Origin: Tritrichomonas musculus
Lineage: Eukaryota; Parabasalia; Tritrichomonadida; Tritrichomonadidae
Direction: 5' to 3'
DNA: 64,000 nucleotides
Assembly (NCBI GenBank): GCA_039105265.1
Contig: JAPFFF010000006.1
Location: forward strand, 186,001 to 250,000
In this document: positions 59,901 to 64,000 of the stretch, in pieces
Layout of the letters: every line of letters starts with the position of its first letter
How positions within the stretch are numbered: position 1 is the first letter of the stretch
Notes under the pieces: model-generated
What the model was told of the DNA's origin: nothing
The model's input: only the letters and a program-made list of their open reading frames with translations
The model's database searches: none
Program-made: the position numbers and the translations under genes

Positions 59901-62900
59901 TCATAAAAAAGAAATTCAATCAACTAACATTATGATTCAACTTCTTCCAAAAGCAATTTCTAAAAACAATTCTGATTTTATTAATTCAATTATATCACTC
60001 GTAAATGAATCAAATCATATAGATAATTTGAAACTGATTTGGAATACTCTTCTTGATTCAACTTTTAATTGTTTTGCATTATTGAAAAATAAAGATTTGA
60101 ATGGAATTTGGTTAAATTTGAATGCTCCTTATCCTCATGATGATTTCATTCAAGTCTTGTTGACTTCTTTTACAAAATTAATCAATTCTTTTGAATCAAA
60201 TAAAATGGAAATTCCGAGAATTGACGAACTTTACTTCTTCTTATTCGATGATATTTTGTATAATCAAGTCATTTATTATCGAATTACGCCAAAATTGATT
60301 GACCTCCTTAAAATGATCATTCATAATAAGCCTCCGTTGATTAAGGATTCAATTCCAAGAATAAAGAAAATTCAAGAAGATATGTCTAACGTTGTAATTA
60401 ATAATAATGATAGAAATAAGAAAAGCACGTTGATTGAAAATAACTTAAATGATGGACCTGAAAGTCACATTAAAGGATTGAGAAACTTGGGAGCAACCTG
60501 CTACATGGGATCCCTTCTTCAACAGCTCTATTCAATTCCAATTTTCCGCTCAACTCTTTTAAATCTTGATTTGAGCATTCAAAAAGACACCAACAAAAAA
60601 GAAAATGAAAACATAAATGTATCTAATAATAATAATAATAATAATGAAAGTAACACTAATGTAGATCAAGCTAGCAATGTTAATCAAATTACTGGCATTA
60701 ATGATGTTACAAATAATAATGAAGACACTAGTTCTAATGTAATTAATGATGCTTCTAGTACAAATAAGGTTGCTGATACTGATGAAATTGCTAGCGATAA
60801 AAAAGAAGATGATTATAAATGGTTGTATGAGCTTCAATATCTTTTCTTGAAGATGCTTATTTATCCAACTTCATCGTCTTCAATTGATCCATCAAGCTTT
60901 GTCAATGAATGGAAAGGATGGGATGGGAATCCAATTGATCCGCATCAGCAGCAAGATGCAGAAGAATATTTGTCACTTCTTCTTTCTCGACTTGAGCCGA
61001 AATTGCCCATAGTAGACACACTTTTCAAAGGGAAGATCAAGAGCCGCATCCAAGGAGAAGGCAAATTCATCACCTACAACAAGTACACTGATGAAGATTA
61101 CTTTGGCATTTCACTTGAAGTTAAAGGACACAAGAATGTATCATCATCATTAGAAGCCTTTAAATCGCCTGATCGATTTGAAGGCGCTAACAAATTAGTG
61201 ACAGATGAACTTGGTCCAATTGATGCTATTCAAACTCATCTTATTCTTCAACAATCACCTGTTCTTATCATCACATTAAAGCGATTCCAGTTCAACATGA
61301 CAACTCTTGTCAAAGAGAAAATCAACACTAAATATGAATTCCCACTTTCACTTGACATTTCGCCCATTTTAATTCCCGAAAATAAAAGCAGTTCTAAATA
61401 TGAACTTTCAGGAGTTATTCTTCATAAAGGAACAGCCGATGCAGGCCATTATATATCACACATTAAAGGATCTGATGATAATTGGCGTGTTTTTAATGAT
61501 GCTCAAGTTCAAGTTGAAACAGTTAAAGAAATGACGAATGATTGTTATGGTGGTTCTGATGTGAATTCATATATGATTGATGATGGAAGTGCTTATATTT
61601 TATTCTACAGAAGAGTTGATTATGATTTTAATGAAGGAAATCTTCCTGTTTCTTCACAATTGATCACTCGACTTGCTGAAGATATAAAGAAAGACATTTT
61701 AACAGAAATTTCTTCATCTGAAGAATATTTCAAGTTCATTGCTTCAATCATTGAAGATCCTGAATTCTTGTTGTCTTTATTGTCCTCAAAAAGTGGAATA
61801 TCTAAAAGATGTTGTGAAATAATCTTGAAATCATGCATTAATCGATGCAAATCAACGAATGATGATTCAAGACAGTTCTCTGAATCAATTTTGTTTTATT
61901 ACTCGAAAAAAGCAAGTGATTTCATAGTAAACATTAACAGTGAAGTTACCAAAGAAATGATTACTAATTCATCATTAATAACCCTTGTTAAAGAAGCACT
62001 TTCGTCACCATCTGTTCCATTTTCATCATTGAAAGACTTCATAATTGGTCTTGTAATGAACATCAAGGAAATTGAAGAAATATCAGAAGCAAACAGCACC
62101 AAAGAAATTATTTCATTAATTGATGAAAAACTAGAAATTTATTCAAATAATATTTTGTTATTTTATGAAATAGTTCATTATAAGAATAACCAAATAGATA
62201 CTTCACAAATGGTCAATGTTCTTGTTGATTATCTCACCAAAAACAAACAAGGAAGAAACACTGGTTCTATTGTTAATTTGTTAATTAAAATGGATTCAAA
62301 TAACAAACAAGGAATTAATAACATTTCAAGTTTCTTTACTGATGAAATGTTATTAAATTACTTCAAAACAGATAAAACAAAAGAAATTCTTTCATTGACA
62401 ATAAAAAGAATTAAAAATGATAATTCAAAGTTGGATTTGCTTTTTTCATTTTCATCAAATGAATATTCAAATCCAATGATATTGAGTAAGTTATTCATTT
62501 GCATTTTATCGTCTAGAAATCAAAAACCACAACAAAAGCTAAAAATAATTGGAATTGAAGGTAAAAATTACATGGAAATTTTCTTTTCTAAAATTCTTCC
62601 TCAATTTAATATCGAAATATTAAATTCAATGGTCAAGCATGTAATGAACTTTATTCCTTATTTCATTGAAGACACATTTGAAACATTCATTGCATATTCT
62701 GATATTCTTGTTGAGAAATTAATTTTTAGTTTGAATTTTGATGTGAGAAAGAATGCTTGTTCGATCTTTTTGAAATTCATGATGAAAAATGAAAATGATT
62801 CATCTAAAGCACGTGCATTTTTCAACATTTATAAATCATTAATTAAAAGGTTAGACTTTTTACAAAACACAATTATTAGACTTGTGAAAGATGACAGAAA

Positions 62901-64000
62901 TAGTTATTCATACTTGGCAAATTCACTTCAAGTTGAACATTATTTTTATCTTTTGGGAAGAATCGTAAACATTTGTAAATTTAATGATAACATTTTACAT
63001 CAAAGCGAGAATTTGGCAAACTTTTTAATAAATACAACTATTCAATTTGAGAAGTTTCATGAACCATGTTTTGTGCGTAAATTTGTTCTTGAATTCATTA
63101 TAGAAGCAGTTAAAAAAGATAAATCAATTGAGTTTTTCGGTGAACAAGGAGAAATATTAGGATACTTTATGCAAGGGATTCCGTTTTTCCAACATTCTTC
63201 ATATTTTAGTTCTGATCAAATGAATGAGCTTGAAACATATGCTGATACTTATATTAGATTCATGATGATTATTCCTGTTAAATTGTTCTATTTCATTGCA
63301 AATACAAACTTCATGTTTGAAATATTAAAATCTAAAAAATACATGTCAAATCAATATGCTAAAAGGTTCTACAAATACTTATGTAATGATTATTTGGAAT
63401 ATTATGCGACAAGAAACATGAATTATGTTTCTAACTTCGCCAATATTTTCTTTTCTGGTTGTCTTAGTTGTCATCTTGAATCGGGACGAGTTGTTCCGAT
63501 AAAAATTGCTGTTTTCATCATGAAAAAGTATCCTGAATTGTCGAATTTCTTCTTCAATAACAGCTTGTATTCGAACGCTTTGGATTTCATTAATAGAATG
63601 ATTAAGCAATACGTTCACGAGAAAAATAGAAGTAGAATGCCAATTGACACTTCCGTCTTTCCTTTGATGCATTTGCTTGGCGTTTTCATTGAAAACTTCG
63701 CAACTGTTCCTGGAAACAAAGTTTCTTATTTTTTCACACCAAGCAACTATCAAAGTGTTTCGACTTATTTTGAAAAAAATATGGCAGAACCGATGCATAT
63801 CATTCAATTTTCACTTTTAGAAAGGAATTCTAAGAATTATTCAATTAATTCTAAAGGTTCGTTTGTTTTTCTTAGGTCACTTTTTGACTTGAATTTTAGT
63901 CAGAGAAAAAAAGAAGAAATTTACGATGCAATTCTTCCATTCTTAAGTTATGAAAACGGCTTCATTAGTCACGTTCCAATGAAGGCAAAACATGAAGCAA
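56974..64000 (+). CDS. Giant ubiquitin-specific protease (USP9X/USP34-like), 3' end outside the window
   Basis: The frame is open from ATG 56974 to the last base (2,342 codons, no stop seen), so the gene is truncated by the window edge. The N-terminal 1,160 residues are helical repeats. The peptidase C19 domain follows at about 1165-1560: Cys box GLRNLGATCYMGSLLQQLY (Cys1176), the HQQQDAEEYLSLLLSRL box, and the His box HKGTADAGHYISHI (His1492) with DNWRVFNDAQV. The catalytic domain holds a Asn/Ser/Thr-rich low-complexity insert encoded at about 60580-60800. The C-terminal part is again helical. A catalytic domain embedded in a very long helical chain is the layout of USP9X, USP24 and USP34. 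Role: deubiquitination in traffic or signalling. Confidence 0.92.
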   Translation, partial: MNNDINTIYSNITNAVNFQTKKSPAFDQLIKFQNSIINNLILPNPYESFTPDFIDNFSVKLIKNILNTAVNDLILVNTFSTILENYIQILIFIFEQPNLAFLEAATQIANPNNVFYVTLSQKNLPPTQYNKIINRLKTNDFYQQLSNFFERHDTLTLKHISILITLLIAVKEESENYNKCICIICQKVISIIQSFNYDDIREIDDKVLNSTLDSISSIESKYLGSDCALNIQLQINIRFAKSDILEKRFNGINQIVTIIKNESNRTQSKICQIVNEQQILDGILNDFHNQLVKPFISILTQFIQNKINVQNYLVSFWKVSINQHSSIAPEFFNGWKTLISNRRIKSEIFEQYSQALFDEISISLTLPEAQGKEASLSFLNEISSCASEPQKVNIFNALIQNSNLNCNIDLLSNTISFYMPKDSENIKEQIMKESLEMIENNYNIHLAFTLITNLKLNHEQSNHFLNSLLNSLNTENSKDVISLLFKLLKQNGRQLEESQFLKILEIYLPQLENEDVLNFFINTVSLTNAGKSVYSHDMRKTLYKSVCELPTFNDNFIPLTLQLFEKINMERGKTNVLEIKELNQLWKLAFRTGNEGVIDYIRAFTNTVQFVDKCMKNIKVPGALECLNIIIKKIEPSMNNHVRWILKMPFANEYIDEDNLFPVKLTGSVEMTLFLSIGTTFAALKKFLCLFVKTNNKYYVILSIKGKQLANFDTVIEGPMTIDVKVNNSRNEVFNYNYYNEIPTLILFSNATYTVNLMNLMEDEQYGPTVLKILNKMPTLPNFVISFEIDEENNQIDESNDFTRFQWDWNQFLSFDEPVHLIYHLNTIGNCLNHNDIEWTRWFFNTGGAFKLIDMLMKTKDSKFDMLNESQDKFNEKDFLLLLFIVRKILSLDLKNEINDIIENINDGVFFEFLNYSLRMISNDDFDSVSFYLLVIIEKMTLVRKLRDVIDPYIELFELSCFHKNKKIRVFANEFIHKKEIQSTNIMIQLLPKAISKNNSDFINSIISLVNESNHIDNLKLIWNTLLDSTFNCFALLKNKDLNGIWLNLNAPYPHDDFIQVLLTSFTKLINSFESNKMEIPRIDELYFFLFDDILYNQVIYYRITPKLIDLLKMIIHNKPPLIKDSIPRIKKIQEDMSNVVINNNDRNKKSTLIENNLNDGPESHIKGLRNLGATCYMGSLLQQLYSIPIFRSTLLNLDLSIQKDTNKKENENINVSNNNNNNNESNTNVDQASNVNQITGINDVTNNNEDTSSNVINDASSTNKVADTDEIASDKKEDDYKWLYELQYLFLKMLIYPTSSSSIDPSSFVNEWKGWDGNPIDPHQQQDAEEYLSLLLSRLEPKLPIVDTLFKGKIKSRIQGEGKFITYNKYTDEDYFGISLEVKGHKNVSSSLEAFKSPDRFEGANKLVTDELGPIDAIQTHLILQQSPVLIITLKRFQFNMTTLVKEKINTKYEFPLSLDISPILIPENKSSSKYELSGVILHKGTADAGHYISHIKGSDDNWRVFNDAQVQVETVKEMTNDCYGGSDVNSYMIDDGSAYILFYRRVDYDFNEGNLPVSSQLITRLAEDIKKDILTEISSSEEYFKFIASIIEDPEFLLSLLSSKSGISKRCCEIILKSCINRCKSTNDDSRQFSESILFYYSKKASDFIVNINSEVTKEMITNSSLITLVKEALSSPSVPFSSLKDFIIGLVMNIKEIEEISEANSTKEIISLIDEKLEIYSNNILLFYEIVHYKNNQIDTSQMVNVLVDYLTKNKQGRNTGSIVNLLIKMDSNNKQGINNISSFFTDEMLLNYFKTDKTKEILSLTIKRIKNDNSKLDLLFSFSSNEYSNPMILSKLFICILSSRNQKPQQKLKIIGIEGKNYMEIFFSKILPQFNIEILNSMVKHVMNFIPYFIEDTFETFIAYSDILVEKLIFSLNFDVRKNACSIFLKFMMKNENDSSKARAFFNIYKSLIKRLDFLQNTIIRLVKDDRNSYSYLANSLQVEHYFYLLGRIVNICKFNDNILHQSENLANFLINTTIQFEKFHEPCFVRKFVLEFIIEAVKKDKSIEFFGEQGEILGYFMQGIPFFQHSSYFSSDQMNELETYADTYIRFMMIIPVKLFYFIANTNFMFEILKSKKYMSNQYAKRFYKYLCNDYLEYYATRNMNYVSNFANIFFSGCLSCHLESGRVVPIKIAVFIMKKYPELSNFFFNNSLYSNALDFINRMIKQYVHEKNRSRMPIDTSVFPLMHLLGVFIENFATVPGNKVSYFFTPSNYQSVSTYFEKNMAEPMHIIQFSLLERNSKNYSINSKGSFVFLRSLFDLNFSQRKKEEIYDAILPFLSYENGFISHVPMKAKHEA

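Noticed and set aside
60559-60837. Minus-strand 92-codon frame rich in Ile and Phe
   Set aside because: It is the antisense of the Asn-repeat insert (AAT codons) in the giant deubiquitinase.

Overview
The window reads as nuclear DNA from a parabasalid (trichomonad) protist, most likely Tritrichomonas or a close relative of Trichomonas. It is very AT-rich, and every gene I can support is a single uninterrupted reading frame. The gene set is clearly eukaryotic: a U5 snRNP splicing factor, a BEACH protein, RasGEF, deubiquitinases and CDK-like and TKL kinases. The abundance of TKL kinases, including an RCC1-linked one, and a Bacteroidetes-like amylase fit trichomonads. The genus is an inference from gene content; no rRNA or other marker is present.

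Bases 2-20872 are one reading frame, open at the window's left edge, encoding at least 6,956 residues of a giant repetitive coiled-coil protein. About 98 copies of a motif of the form [LIM]-R-C-[ILM]-K-[YFH]-E-[VIL]-[KR]-[KN]-[LQ] are strung along it, with four further degenerate copies near the C terminus that lose the Arg but keep the Cys. The middle third is built of 15 nearly identical cassettes of 378, 516, 528 or 549 bp. The end is a non-repetitive acidic tail and a helical domain I do not recognise. A long cytoskeletal fibre is the simplest reading, and this is the most striking object in the window.

From 21.0 to 31.5 kb lie a coiled-coil protein and PRP6 (divergent), a small C2-domain protein, a LisH-like/RasGEF protein, an exostosin-type (GT47) glycosyltransferase and a CDK-like kinase. 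From 31.7 to 40.4 kb is a kinase-rich zone: two TKL kinases on the minus strand and the wreck of an RCC1-TKL kinase gene on the plus strand. Between the two TKL genes sits a 676-bp non-autonomous DNA transposon with TA target duplication, 27-bp terminal inverted repeats and iterated CCGCC-containing subterminal repeats. It lies among several copies of a separate 29-bp repeat.

From 41.0 to 64.0 kb are a BEACH/WD40 protein, a USP7-like deubiquitinase, a GH13 alpha-glucan hydrolase that looks laterally acquired from Bacteroidetes, an eight-span membrane protein of Wntless/GOST type, and a giant USP-family deubiquitinase that runs off the right edge. The genes do not form one pathway. They are an ordinary eukaryotic neighbourhood of membrane traffic, signalling, ubiquitin and splicing genes beside an extraordinary repeat protein. 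No tRNA, rRNA, CRISPR or spliceosomal intron was recognised. Several start codons were placed by choosing the first plausible ATG.
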